This document shows positions 8,431-18,000 of a stretch of DNA of 45,297 nt, in pieces; positions within the stretch are counted from its first letter, which is position 1; the number at the start of each line of letters is the position of its first letter. Below the pieces are notes generated by a model. The model did not search any database. It had not been told where the DNA came from and saw only the letters and a program-made list of their open reading frames with translations. A program made the position numbers and the translations under genes. The DNA comes from Lysobacterales bacterium (lineage in GTDB: Bacteria > Pseudomonadota > Gammaproteobacteria > Xanthomonadales > SZUA-5), in the NCBI GenBank assembly GCA_022841325.1, contig JALHRS010000046.1, forward strand, positions 1 through 45,297. Direction: 5' to 3'.

Positions 8431-10629
8431 ATGCCCCAGACCCAGGACTTGAAACCGCTGCGCGTACGCGTGGCGGTTCCGGTGCCCCTGCCGCGGCTGT
8501 TCGATTATTCCCATGATGACCCTGGAGCCGGCCAGACGCTGCAGCCCGGACTTCGGGTACTGGTGGAGTTCGGGCGCCGCCGGCTGATCGGCCTGATCAT
8601 CGAAGTGACGACGGGATCGGTCGAGGGTCTGAAACCGCTGCTGTCGGTACTGGACACCGAGCCTCTGGCAGACCCGGCGCTCTGGGCGGTGTTTCCACGG
8701 GTGGCCCGTTACTACCTGGCGCCACTCGGGGAAACGCTGGCCACGGCGCTACCGGTGGGCCTGCGTCGCGACTCGCCGATGTCGCAACCGGAGCGTCTGC
8801 TGTATGTGCTGAGCGCCGAAGGTCAGGCCATGGCCGCGCCGCTGCGCGGCGCTGCCAGACAGCGACTGTGGCAACGCCTGCAGCAATCACCGGCGAGCCA
8901 GACGGATCTAGCGCAGGCGCACGCTCGCTGGCGCCCGCTGATCGAAACCTGGATCGAGGCCGGCTGGGTCGAAGCGCTACCGCTGTCGCCGTATGCGCCG
9001 CCACCGATACTGGCCCCGTCTCCGCCATTGTCCGTCGAACAGGAGGCGGTGCTGGGCGAAATCCGCACCAGCACCGGCCGTTTCGGCGTGTACCTGCTCG
9101 ACGGCGTGACCGGCAGCGGCAAGACCGAGGTCTACCTGCGCCTGATCGCCGACACCCTGGCCCGCGGCCAGCAGGCGCTGCTGCTGGTGCCGGAGATCGG
9201 ACTGACGCCGCAACTGGTGGCGCGCGTGCGCGAACGCCTGCCTGGGCGGGTGGCGGCGCTGCACTCGGAGCTGTCCGAAGGCGAGCGGGTGGAGGCCTTT
9301 CTGGCGGCCGCCAAAGGCGAGATCGATGTGCTCATCGGTACCCGCTCGGCGGTCTGGACGCCCTTGCCGCGACTGGCGCTGGTCGTCGTCGACGAGGAGC
9401 ATGACGCCTCCTACAAGCAACAGGATGGCATCCGCTATCACGCCCGCGATGTGGCCCTGCTGCGAGCTCAGGGAATGGCCGCAACCGTCGTGCTGGGCAG
9501 CGCGACCCCCAGCCTGGAGAGCCTGCGCAATGTGGAGCTGGGCCGCTACCGGCGGCTGTTGATGCGCAGCCGCATCGGCGCTGCCCGGCAGCCGCGCTGG
9601 CGTGTGGTCGATCTGCGCGGGGAGCGGCTCAAGGACGGCCTGGCGCCGGCGACCCTGGGCGTCATCGGCGAACATCTGCGTGCCGGCGGCCAGGTACTGG
9701 TGTTCAAGAACCGTCGTGGATTCGCTCCGGCATTGCTGTGCCACGACTGCGGCTGGCACGCCGAATGCCCGGACTGCGATATCGCCCTGACTTTTCACCG
9801 CGGCGTGGCCTGGCTGCGCTGTCACCAATGCGGCCATCAACAACGGCCGCCGGATTCCTGCCCGAACTGCCAGAGCCTGGCGCTGGTGCCCCAGGGCGCC
9901 GGCACCGAACGTCTGGAAGCCGCGCTCGCCCTGGCCTTTCCCGAGGTTCCCCTGGTGCGGCTGGATCGCGATACCACCAGCCGCAAATCGAGTTTTGCCG
10001 CGGCCATCGACGAGTTGTTGCGCGGCACCTCGACGCTGATCGTCGGCACCCAGATGCTGGCCAAGGGCCACCATCTGCCGGCGGTCACGCTGGCGGTCAT
10101 CGTCGGCGTGGACGAAGGCCTGATGAGCGCCGATTTCCGCGCCAGCGAGCGCCTGGCCCAGCTGATCGTGCAGGTGGCCGGTCGCGCCGGCCGCGCCGAG
10201 CGCGCGGGCGAGGTCCTGCTGCAGACCCATCTGCCCGAACATCCGCTGCTGCAGACCCTGCTGCGCCAGGGTTATCCCGAGTACGCGCGGCTGGCGCTGC
10301 AGGAACGACAGGAGACCGAGTTGCCGCCGGTCGGCTTTGCCGCTCTGATCCGGGCCGAGCATGTCGAGGGCGGCAAGGCCGATCGATTCCTGGCCGAGCT
10401 GCTGGCCGGGTGTCCGCCGGAAAGCCGCGCGGGGGTCGAGATTTCCGGCCCCTTGCCGGCACCGCAACCGCGTCGGCAGGGACGCTGGCGCTTTCAGCTG
10501 GTCGCGATGGCCGCGGAGCGCGGGCCCTTGCATGCCTTCCTGGGCGTGGCGGTGGAACAGGCCTACGCCCAGTCCCGCGACCACAAGCTGCGCTGGAGCG
10601 TGGATGTGGATCCGTTGGACTTCGGCTGA
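8431..10629 (+). CDS. priA: Primosomal protein N' (replication restart helicase PriA)
   Basis: PriA recognises stalled forks and D-loops and reloads DnaB during replication restart. The 732-residue protein has the expected order: an N-terminal 3' DNA-binding domain, Walker A GVTGSGKTEVYL near residue 227, DEEH box at 321-324, and a zinc-binding insertion with eight cysteines in pairs at 437/440, 446/449, 464/467 and 477/480. Helicase C motifs follow, including VGTQMLAKGHH and QVAGRAGRAERAGEV. Length matches the family. Only a weak Shine-Dalgarno is seen; spacing from the DUF4286 stop is eight bases, consistent with coupling. Confidence 0.97.
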   Translation: MPQTQDLKPLRVRVAVPVPLPRLFDYSHDDPGAGQTLQPGLRVLVEFGRRRLIGLIIEVTTGSVEGLKPLLSVLDTEPLADPALWAVFPRVARYYLAPLGETLATALPVGLRRDSPMSQPERLLYVLSAEGQAMAAPLRGAARQRLWQRLQQSPASQTDLAQAHARWRPLIETWIEAGWVEALPLSPYAPPPILAPSPPLSVEQEAVLGEIRTSTGRFGVYLLDGVTGSGKTEVYLRLIADTLARGQQALLLVPEIGLTPQLVARVRERLPGRVAALHSELSEGERVEAFLAAAKGEIDVLIGTRSAVWTPLPRLALVVVDEEHDASYKQQDGIRYHARDVALLRAQGMAATVVLGSATPSLESLRNVELGRYRRLLMRSRIGAARQPRWRVVDLRGERLKDGLAPATLGVIGEHLRAGGQVLVFKNRRGFAPALLCHDCGWHAECPDCDIALTFHRGVAWLRCHQCGHQQRPPDSCPNCQSLALVPQGAGTERLEAALALAFPEVPLVRLDRDTTSRKSSFAAAIDELLRGTSTLIVGTQMLAKGHHLPAVTLAVIVGVDEGLMSADFRASERLAQLIVQVAGRAGRAERAGEVLLQTHLPEHPLLQTLLRQGYPEYARLALQERQETELPPVGFAALIRAEHVEGGKADRFLAELLAGCPPESRAGVEISGPLPAPQPRRQGRWRFQLVAMAAERGPLHAFLGVAVEQAYAQSRDHKLRWSVDVDPLDFG

Positions 10630-10737
10630 GGCACAGTTCGCAATCTCTGCAACACAATATTTCGTTACGCTGTGTCACATGGGTATGCTGGCGCCGCCGT
10701 CCCGACTCCCGGGACCTTCCCCCAAGGAGGATCGACC

Positions 10738-11379
10738 ATGCGCCCATCCCAGCTTCTGCTGCTGTCCGCCCTCGTCTGCGCCGCGCCCCTGCCTGCCCAG
10801 GTGGCAGTGCAGCAATCCGCCGATCAGGTCACCGTCATGAACTCCGACAAGGCCGGGCTGGTCGAAATGCTCTCGACCGATGCCGTCGCCGCGGCCGAAT
10901 GGCCCTGGCAGATTGCCGAAAACCAGACCGGCGAGTTTCCCTGGCAGATCAACCTGGGCGGCGACAAGGAATTTCCCTGGCAGAACCCCGCCACCCAGCG
11001 CGTGGAGCTGTCCGCCGCGGAGCTGTACTGGCTGTCGCCGTCCAGTCTCGATCGCTCGGTGCGCGGCGGCGTCTACGCCGAACTGCGCGGCCAGGCCAGC
11101 GTCGCCAATCCGCGCATCCGCCTCAACGGTGACTTCGCCAGCCTGTATCCAGCCAGGGGCGATTTCATCTGGCAGGGCCCGGTGACGGTGACGCCTCTGG
11201 CGGGCCAGGGCTACAGCAAGCAGCTTTTCGACATCAGCTGTGCCGGCGGCTATCTGATCGTCAACCGCATCAACGTCGGTCGGCGCACGCGCTTCAGCCC
11301 TTATGTCTTCGAAAACATGATGTTCTGGTGCGAGGCCGGCGACCGCCTGGGCTCGTCGGTGATGTTCCAGGAGCCCTGA
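10738..11379 (+). CDS. Secreted protein of unknown function with three E(W/F)PWQ repeats
   Basis: A 213-residue protein not recognised as any family. A strong AAGGAGG precedes the ATG at 10738. Residues 1-20 look like a Sec signal peptide (hydrophobic LLLLSALVCAAPL, cleavage near PAQ). The pentapeptides EWPWQ (54-58), EFPWQ (66-70) and EFPWQ (78-82) recur at an exact 12-residue period. The C-terminal part is beta-rich and contains two cysteines (in DISCAGG and MFWCEAG) that could form a disulfide. It follows priA by 108 bases and probably has its own promoter there. Periplasmic or secreted location is inferred from the signal peptide. Confidence 0.75.
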   Translation: MRPSQLLLLSALVCAAPLPAQVAVQQSADQVTVMNSDKAGLVEMLSTDAVAAAEWPWQIAENQTGEFPWQINLGGDKEFPWQNPATQRVELSAAELYWLSPSSLDRSVRGGVYAELRGQASVANPRIRLNGDFASLYPARGDFIWQGPVTVTPLAGQGYSKQLFDISCAGGYLIVNRINVGRRTRFSPYVFENMMFWCEAGDRLGSSVMFQEP

Positions 11380-11644
11380 GCCCCCCGGTCAACACGGCAA
11401 CCGTCAGCGCGCGGCGATTGGCGCTGGCGGCCGCGACTGAGCGTACTTGTTAAGCCACTACAAGGGCTGTGCTGGGGAGCACCACCGCAGGTCCGGCTCG
11501 CATGTGCGTGCCAGCCCAGCTGGTCCCTGAAGTCGATTGTGAGCGGTGTCCCCCTCAGTCCAGCATGTACCAGCGGGGCTCGTCCAGTCTGCTATCGTTT
11601 TCAAGCCTCGTGCTCCCGCCTTCCCATGGAAAACCTGTCCAATC

Positions 11645-11947
11645 ATGAGCGACGATCCCCTGCTGGCCCTGAGGCTGGCGCACTTCGAAAAGCTGGTCGG
11701 CAAACAACTGCAGATCGATTTTGGTCAGGGCGAGATCCCGGCGACCATCACCGAAACGCGCGCCATCGGCGGCCATACCACCAGGCCGGATGGGGGCTTT
11801 TCGGTGACCCTGATGGCCAATGTCGGTGCCAATCCGCAACAGGGCACGTTCATCGTGCAACTCCCCGAGTTTGGAAACCTCGGCCTGTTCATGTCACCTC
11901 GAAAACGAGTGGCTGATCAAACCGAATACGAAATCGTGTTCAACTGA
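11645..11947 (+). CDS. Small DUF6916-like protein
   Basis: A 100-residue protein starting MSDDPLLALRLAHFEKLVGK. The layout (helix, then a strand with FGQGEIPATITETRAI, then FSVTLMAN..QGTFIVQLPEFGNLGLFMSP and a final YEIVFN) matches what I recall of DUF6916, a small domain often encoded near phage-tail-collar proteins; the nearby collar genes at 13411-14956 support this. The ATG at 11645 is chosen because the homologous-looking part begins there; upstream codons have no such pattern and no clear Shine-Dalgarno is seen. It converges with the GNAT gene. Function unknown. Confidence 0.6.
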   Translation: MSDDPLLALRLAHFEKLVGKQLQIDFGQGEIPATITETRAIGGHTTRPDGGFSVTLMANVGANPQQGTFIVQLPEFGNLGLFMSPRKRVADQTEYEIVFN

Positions 11948-11980
11948 GCCGCGCCGCCGAACGGCACCCTCGGGCCAGGC

Positions 11981-12040
11981 CCGTTTCGATGGTTCCTGGC
12001 TCGTGCGCAGTGTCGGGCAGACACAGGTGGCTCGCACTGT
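11981..12040 (+). repeat. Dispersed repeat 'GCAGTGTCGGG..ACAGGTGGCTCGC', copy 1
   Basis: A 60-bp element running from GTTTCGATGGTTC through CGCAGTGTCGGGCAGACACAGGTGGCTCGC. Full-length inverted copy at 33331-33396, shorter copies at 33617-33664 and 25552-25600. It lies just past the stop of the DUF6916-like gene. Confidence 0.75.
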
Positions 12041-12083
12041 CGCTCTTTATGGGTTCCTGGACACGTGGCGACCAGGTCTGGCG

Positions 12084-12623
12084 TCATCCGCAGGACGCGG
12101 AGCGCGGCTGCCGTCCCAGAAACTGATAGACGCCGCGATCTTCCATATGCTCGAAGCCCAGACGCCGATAGAGTGCCATGGCGGGGTTATCTGCTTCGAC
12201 GTGGAGAGTGATCGTGACAGCCCGCGCGTCAGCTTCTTCAATCAGTTCGCGCATCAGTGCCGAGCCGATGCCGCGACGCTGGAAGTCTGGCATCAGGGCG
12301 ATGTCCATGACCCGGATATCCCCCGCGCTGCGATAGATATAGATGCGGCCGATGCATTGATCATCCAGACCGATCAACCATCGATCGGCACCCGGGTAGT
12401 TCTTCTCGTAGTAGGCATGCTGCAGATCGAATTGCTGCTGCAGAAAGTCGCGCTTCTGCTGCGCGCTCCAGGGTACCGGCGCCAGTTCTGCAGCGCGTCC
12501 GCACGCGTACAGCTCACTCAGGAAAGGCAGGTCTTCAGTCCTGATGGCGCGCAGGAACAAACCGTCGGGTCGCAGCCGATGCGTAGGCGCGCGAAATGCC
12601 AGAGTCGCCGTCGTCGTCGCCAC
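12084..12623 (-). CDS. GNAT family N-acetyltransferase
   Basis: A 179-residue Gcn5-related acetyltransferase. Residues 21-60 form the first helix pair (LFLRAIRTEDLPFLSELYA), and the acetyl-CoA pyrophosphate loop is QRRGIGSALM in motif A; the C-terminal NPAMALYRRLGFEHMEDRGVYQ is typical. It starts six bases after the stop of the upstream secreted-protein gene and so belongs to the same transcript, downstream of the tail-collar genes. Acetyltransferases of this type recur next to collar operons; the target is unknown and could be a protein, sugar or small molecule. Confidence 0.88.
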   Translation of the reverse strand: MATTTATLAFRAPTHRLRPDGLFLRAIRTEDLPFLSELYACGRAAELAPVPWSAQQKRDFLQQQFDLQHAYYEKNYPGADRWLIGLDDQCIGRIYIYRSAGDIRVMDIALMPDFQRRGIGSALMRELIEEADARAVTITLHVEADNPAMALYRRLGFEHMEDRGVYQFLGRQPRSASCG

Positions 12624-12629
12624 AGGGGC

Positions 12630-13220
12630 CTAACTGGTCCGGACCAACAGCGTCTCGAAGTCACGTGGCGAACCATCGCTCAGGGTCAGTAGACGCCTGC
12701 TGCTGTCATAGCGCAGATCCATCAGCCCAGGGGGAACCCCGGTAGATCGTCGTGCAGTCACGAATGCCATCAGTGTCGCTCTCGGCATCTCGGCCCCGAA
12801 ACGGCGGGCGATCCCCGATTGATCAAGTACCGTCACCGAGGCACCCAGCGCCAAATCGTCTTCAAACTGCATCCGCAGCCCACTGGCACCCAGCATCGCG
12901 CCTTGCGACCACCGACGCGCCTGCCAGACATAAATCTGCCGCTGAGGAATACCGTCCCCAGTCAGCAAAAGGTCAAAATCAATACGGGTCACCCCGGACG
13001 CCAACTCCGCAGGCAGATAATCCACCAGCTCGAAGGAGTTGGACCGCCGCGGCCCGTCGCGCTGATCGACTTCGATCGACAGCATGGCGCAGGTGGCCCC
13101 CGAAGATACCGGCCCCTTGCCTGGCGCCGGCGACGACAACAACGATACTGGATCTCTTGCCGCAGCCACGGCGCTCCCTGCGATCAATCCGCCCGCCATC
13201 AGGATCTGCCTGCGTTTCAT
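12630..13220 (-). CDS. Secreted hypothetical protein with twin-arginine-like leader
   Basis: A 196-residue protein with no family I recognise. It starts MKRRQILMAGGLIAGSAVAAA, a short Tat-like or Sec signal. The mature part looks beta-rich, with the segments SFELVDYLPAELASGVTRI, QRQIYVWQARRWSQG, MQFEDDLALGASVTVLD and LLTLSDGSPRDFETLLV. It lies between the collar gene hairpin (13377-13403) and the GNAT gene and is separated from the latter by only six bases. It may be part of the collar/giant protein module; this is inferred from position only. Confidence 0.7.
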   Translation of the reverse strand: MKRRQILMAGGLIAGSAVAAARDPVSLLSSPAPGKGPVSSGATCAMLSIEVDQRDGPRRSNSFELVDYLPAELASGVTRIDFDLLLTGDGIPQRQIYVWQARRWSQGAMLGASGLRMQFEDDLALGASVTVLDQSGIARRFGAEMPRATLMAFVTARRSTGVPPGLMDLRYDSSRRLLTLSDGSPRDFETLLVRTS

Positions 13221-13376
13221 CGTGTTCCCCCGTACTTACCCGCGTGAGCCCATCTGCTGGGCCAGGATTCTATCCCTAGGTTGCGCCTGTACCGATACCC
13301 GGGTCAACGCGCGGCAGCCGATCTTGTGCGAATCAATGTACCGCTGAAAGGCTGCCCACAACCTGTGGCAAGAGGG

Positions 13377-13403
13377 GGGCAGTCGAGCGCAACTCGACTG
13401 CCC
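13377..13403 (-). terminator. Hairpin past the collar operon, probable terminator
   Basis: A perfect 11-bp inverted repeat, GGGCAGTCGAG-CGCAA-CTCGACTGCCC, begins seven bases beyond the stop of the last collar gene on the minus strand. It is followed on that strand by CCCTCTTG rather than a clean U-tract, so termination may be partial and let some transcript reach the two genes downstream. Confidence 0.7.
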
Positions 13404-13410
13404 TGAATCC

Positions 13411-13929
13411 CTAGGTTCTGGGCGGGAAGACACCCTGGAGGGCAATGCAGAAATACAGCGTCAGATACGGCTGCATGTTGTTGTGCGGTTGATCGCCACC
13501 AGCCGGGGCCAGCGCCGTAGCGGCCATGGGCGCGAGAGCCCCTGGGGTCATATAAGGCGTTGCCCCGATGGCGCGGGCAAAGCTGTTACCTGCTGGCAAC
13601 TGGGCGTCGCCTGGAGCCACCTGGGCCATCAGTCCATGGCCATGAGACGGCATCTCGCTTTCCAGCAAGGACACGGTTTCAGCGCCGCCAGTTTCGCCGA
13701 TGTCGTGCAAGGACAAGCCAGGACCTTGCCCCCAGAACATCGGAGCCCGTCCTTGCAGGTCGGGAAGCGCAAAATTGGACTTGCCGTTACCACCGTAGGT
13801 TGTTCCCAACAGCGAAAACAGCGCCGTGTTCTGACTCAGCGGCAACAATTGGCCATTGCACCAAGCCCAGCCCCGGGGTGCGAAGTTGAATGGAAAAATC
13901 CGAATCTCTGCGACAAATGGATCAGCCAT
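13411..13929 (-). CDS. Phage tail collar domain protein (MdpB-like), third of three
   Basis: A 172-residue protein with the Tail-Collar fold. N-terminal signature: EIRIFPFNFAPRGWAWCNGQ and LLPLSQNTALFSLLGTTYGG, then the collar core NFALPDLQGRAPMFWG and the small-residue/His segment SEMPSHGHG. The C-terminus LTLYFCIALQGVFPP is typical of the stand-alone microcystin-dependent-protein (MdpB) group. The ATG at 13929 is where homology begins. It has no signal peptide and is 10 bases from its upstream paralogue. In stand-alone form these proteins are not phage parts; their role is not established. Confidence 0.93.
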   Translation of the reverse strand: MADPFVAEIRIFPFNFAPRGWAWCNGQLLPLSQNTALFSLLGTTYGGNGKSNFALPDLQGRAPMFWGQGPGLSLHDIGETGGAETVSLLESEMPSHGHGLMAQVAPGDAQLPAGNSFARAIGATPYMTPGALAPMAATALAPAGGDQPHNNMQPYLTLYFCIALQGVFPPRT

Positions 13930-13939
13930 GTTGGTGCCC

Positions 13940-14443
13940 TCAGGTTGGACTCGGGAAGATGCCAAACAACGAAATGATGAAACTGATGCAAAGATATGGC
14001 TGCATGTTCTCGTGCGGCTGGCTGCCACCCACCGCGCCTATCGAGGTCGCCGCCATGGGCGCGCTTGGAGGATTCGACTGGTAGAAGTCGAAGGTGCTCG
14101 TCTGCGCCGGGACCTTGCCAGCGGGAGTGGTGTCGGTCGCCAGGCCGGCCGAGGCCGGCAAGGGATGGCTATGCGAGGGCATTTGCGAGCTGGTCACGGT
14201 GACCTGCTCGGCCCCGCCGGTCTCCGCGAGCACGAAGCCATTACCGAAATGCAAGGGTATCCGCCCGCGCAGATCAGGCAACGCAAACGTGCTCTGGCCG
14301 TCACCACCATAGGTCGTGCCGATCAGTTGGAACAGCGTTTCGTTCTCGGAAATCGGCAGCAGCTGACCGGCGCAGAACATCCAGCCGGCCGGCGCGAAGT
14401 TGCCCGCGAACATGCGGATCTCACCCACATAAGGTTGTGCCAT
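13940..14443 (-). CDS. Phage tail collar domain protein (MdpB-like), second of three
   Basis: A 167-residue paralogue of its neighbours. EIRMFAGNFAPAGWMFCAGQ and LLPISENETLFQLIGTTYGG match the shared N-terminal motif, and NFALPDLRGRIPLHFG-type core is present as TFALPDLRGRIPLHFGNG. The middle region differs strongly from the other two (SSQMPSHSHPLPASAG and a TDTTPAGKVPA stretch), as does the C-terminus CISFIISLFGIFPSP. Twelve bases separate it from the upstream paralogue and ten from the next one, so all three are co-translated from one mRNA. Confidence 0.93.
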   Translation of the reverse strand: MAQPYVGEIRMFAGNFAPAGWMFCAGQLLPISENETLFQLIGTTYGGDGQSTFALPDLRGRIPLHFGNGFVLAETGGAEQVTVTSSQMPSHSHPLPASAGLATDTTPAGKVPAQTSTFDFYQSNPPSAPMAATSIGAVGGSQPHENMQPYLCISFIISLFGIFPSPT

Positions 14444-14455
14444 GGTGGTCTCCTT

Positions 14456-14956
14456 TCAGTTGGGTGACGGGAAAATGCCCTGCAGGGCAATCGAGAAGTT
14501 CAGGGTCAGGAAGGGCATCATGTTCAGATGCGCCTGACTGCCGCCGGCATTGGCCACCGTCCCCGCGCCCATCGGCGATTGCTGATCCGGGTTGCGATAG
14601 GCTGGAATATTGCTGGGGGCCAGCATGTTGTTGGCCGGGATCAGCTGCGTCCCGGCGACGCTGGTCGCATTCAGTGTGTGGGTATGTGTCGGCATCTCGG
14701 CGACGCTCAGGGTATGCGCCTGTTCGCCGCCACGCTCACCCAGGGTATGGCTGGATCCGACTTCGATGGGCACGCGGCCGCGCAGATCGGGCAGAGCAAA
14801 ATTCACGCGCCCATCGCCTCCAAAGGTGGTTCCCAGTAGCGAGAACAGCGCCTGATTCTGATTGATGGGTAACAACTGCCCGTTGCATAACGCCCAGCCC
14901 CTGGGCGCAAATCCGAAACTCATGATTCGGATTTCGGATAGAAAAGGCTCAGCCAT
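14456..14956 (-). CDS. Phage tail collar domain protein (MdpB-like), first of three
   Basis: A 166-residue Tail-Collar protein and the first gene of the triplet. Motifs: EIRIMSFGFAPRGWALCNGQ, LLPINQNQALFSLLGTTFGG, NFALPDLRGRVPIEVG, AEMPTHTHTLNA, and the C-terminal LTLNFSIALQGIFPSPN. A strong Shine-Dalgarno, AAGGAGTAACGCT, precedes the ATG. It begins 72 bases after the stop of the giant surface-protein gene, so read-through from that gene is likely. The strength of its ribosome binding site suggests higher output than the giant protein. Confidence 0.93.
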   Translation of the reverse strand: MAEPFLSEIRIMSFGFAPRGWALCNGQLLPINQNQALFSLLGTTFGGDGRVNFALPDLRGRVPIEVGSSHTLGERGGEQAHTLSVAEMPTHTHTLNATSVAGTQLIPANNMLAPSNIPAYRNPDQQSPMGAGTVANAGGSQAHLNMMPFLTLNFSIALQGIFPSPN

Positions 14957-15028
14957 AGCGTTACTCCTTGTAATTGCGCAATCCGGCGAGCATGCAGCCC
15001 GCCGGCCTTCCCCCGTGTGCGTAGCCTC

Positions 15029-18000
15029 TCAGGGCGGCGTGATCAGCGGCCCCGCGATCAAACTGCATCCCGCTGAACCGGTAGCGCTGCCAACATTGGC
15101 ATTCTCCGGCGCAGACAGTGCCGCCGTGGCGTTGGCGTTGGCCGGTGGCGGATCGACCACCTGGCAATCGCTGGTCACCGTGTTTTCATGAGCAATGATG
15201 TGCCCGGTCTGGATGTCGAAAGAACTGCCCGGTGGCGTGGTGTTGTTGCGGAAATCAAGGCGCGCGCGATTGCCGCCACCGCCGCCGGTACTCGCTTGAC
15301 CGATGATCGATGCCAAGGGGAAGCCACTGACGTCGTTGGTATTGATGTTGGCGCCCAGCACCTGCAGATCGAGACCGCTGCTGGCGGCGAATGCCGCGCC
15401 GGCGTCGCGACTGATGGCATCGATACCACGACCATTCGGACACTGGCGCATGGTGCCACCATTGACGATGACTGCCGATGAGGCATCGCGGTTGTGAACC
15501 AGACGCATGCAGTTGCCGATCGCCGAGCCGGAGCCCGCCACGGCACCGTCGCCGACGTCCACATTCTGGATTCGACCGCGGTAGGTCCCGGCTGCGGTGG
15601 GTGCCAGGGGCACCCCGTAATTGCCATTGAAGCCGTGCGAGTTCATGCCCTGAATGCGCCCGACAACTCCGGACTGATTACGCACAATGTATTGCATCGA
15701 GGCAGGGGCGACCGCGGACAGATCGTAGGCGATCTGCGAGTTGCGGGTGACGTTGCCATCGAAGACCAGGCCGGCCACGCTGGAAGTACCGCCGCTGGCC
15801 AATACCTGCACCGGTATCACGCGGATGCCGGTGATGGTGTTGCTGGACACCGATCCGCTGGTCAGCGCCGCCGAGCCGGAGAGATCGATCAACAGACCCG
15901 AGTTGCCATTGACCGCATCATTGTTGGTGAGCGTTGAACCACTCATGTCGAAACTCATCGATCCCGAGTTATTGGCGATGCGAATGACATCGTAATAGTT
16001 CTGATTGAGCGTGGTGTTGGTGATGCTCCAGGCACCGGACGCCTGGGTCACATCGATACCGCTTTCGTTGGCGGCATTGCCGTTGTTGGACACCACCGAG
16101 TTGTTCAGGGTGAATCCGTTGATGCCGCTGCCGGAAATGCCATCGTCGCCGCCGCCGCCGACGAACAAACCGGTGGCGCTGAAGCCCATGGTGCTGGTCA
16201 GCGAAATTCCGGCGCCGGTGCTGTTCTGGATGGCGCCGCCGGTGCAGGTGCCTGCATTGGTGCAGAAACCGCCATTGCCGGTGATGACCAGTCCACCCGC
16301 GGCGCCGGTGGTGTTCAGGACCACACCGTTGACGGCGCCATTGCTCGCCACCGACCGGAAAATCAGGCCCGCTGCGGCGATCGTGGTATTGGCAACGTTG
16401 ATGGCGGTTCCGGTCGTGCTGGAAACGCTGTTGCCCGTTCCCTGGACGCTGACGGTGCCGCCGCCTGTGGCGGTGAAGCCGGCACCGCTGGTGGTGGTGA
16501 TGCCCAGGTTGCCACCCGTGAAGTTGATGGTGGCGCCGGTATTGGCGGTCAGCGTCACCGCCCCGGCAGTGCCGGTATTCAGCACTTTGCTGCCGCCGCT
16601 GAAAGTCACGCTGCCGGCATTGCGATTGAGCACGTCGATACCGGTGCAGCTTCCGGTGCAGCTCAGGTTGCCGCTGAGCGTGACCGTGCCACCCGCGGCG
16701 CCGCTGATCTGGACCAGCTTGCCGGCGCTGGTCTTGGTGATGGTTCCGCCGTAGCTCGTGGTACCCAAGCTGCCTTGTCCCAGGAACACAGCCCCGGCGG
16801 GAGCGCTGATGCTGCCGCCAGTGATGGCGACGCTGCCGGTGATATTGTTCAGATTGATGCCCTGGGTGGCGCTGTTGGTGGAACTGGCCGTGGCCAGGGC
16901 CAGGCTCAGTGAGCTGCCGGTCGAGTTCAATGCTGCGCCACCAGTGGCGACGAGATTGCCGGAACTGACGGTAACCGTGCCCGCAGAATTGTCGGCGGTC
17001 AGGGCCGTGCCAGCACCGGTGGTCACGTTCAGGTTGCCGAAATTGATCGGCGAGGCGTTGGCATTGAGGTTGACGCCGGCGCCGGCGCTGGTCTTGTTGA
17101 CCAGCAGGCCGCCGAGGAAGGTGATGCCGCCACCGGCCGGCCTATTGACGATGTTCACGGCCGTGCCGCTGACATTGCCGATGTCGGACTGGCCGGTGAC
17201 GTCCCATGTTCCGCCGACCGCGCTCAGGGAAATGCCCTCATTGTTTCCACTGCTGGCATCCAGATCGAGGAAAGTGCCGTTCAACGTGCCGGTAGCCAGG
17301 TTCAGCGCACGACCGTCACCGGTGAGTGTCAGTTCGGCCACGGTCAGCGTGCCAAAGTTGGTTCCGGAAACATCGGTGCCCGCGGCACCCGAGTTGCCGA
17401 TGGTGAATCCGCGCAGGACGTTGTTGGTGCCCAGCGTCAGGCAGCTGACGCCGGAACAGGTGATGGTCGGCGCGCTGCCACCCAGTAGCGGGTGCGCAGA
17501 ACCGGCTACCGGGGTCACGCCTGACAACACATCCAGGGTGCTTCCCGAGCCGCGCCCGATCAGCCGTTCTCCGGCGAGCAAGGTCACGCCCGCCGAGGTG
17601 TAGGCACTGGCGTTGAACTCGAGGTACAGGGTGTCGTTGGTGGTATCCACCGCATCGGCAGCCGCCAGCGTCTGGAACGGACGAGCCTGGGTGCCGATGC
17701 CGCCACCCGCCGCGGCCGCGTCGACGAACCACACCAGCTCCATGATCTGCAGCGTGAACACCACATTGGCGGTATCGCCGCCGGTGACGGTGTAACAGAA
17801 GGTGCGGGTGCTGTTGGCAATGCCTGCTGGCGGCTCGTAGCTGAAGCTGCCATTGGCGTTCAGCGTGAGTCGACCGTTGGCGGCGCCAGCGTCCAGTTGT
17901 GCGCCCGGCGCGGTGCCGGTGCAGGACGGCGAGAAGCCGAAGCCGGTGATGACGCCGGCACCGAGGATGTCATTGACCAGCACGCCGCCGCCCTGGGGCG

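Noticed and set aside
13411..14956. Prophage or tailocin
   Set aside because: Only collar-domain proteins are present. No capsid, portal, sheath, tape-measure, lysis or integrase gene is nearby, and stand-alone collar proteins of this kind are common in non-phage contexts.
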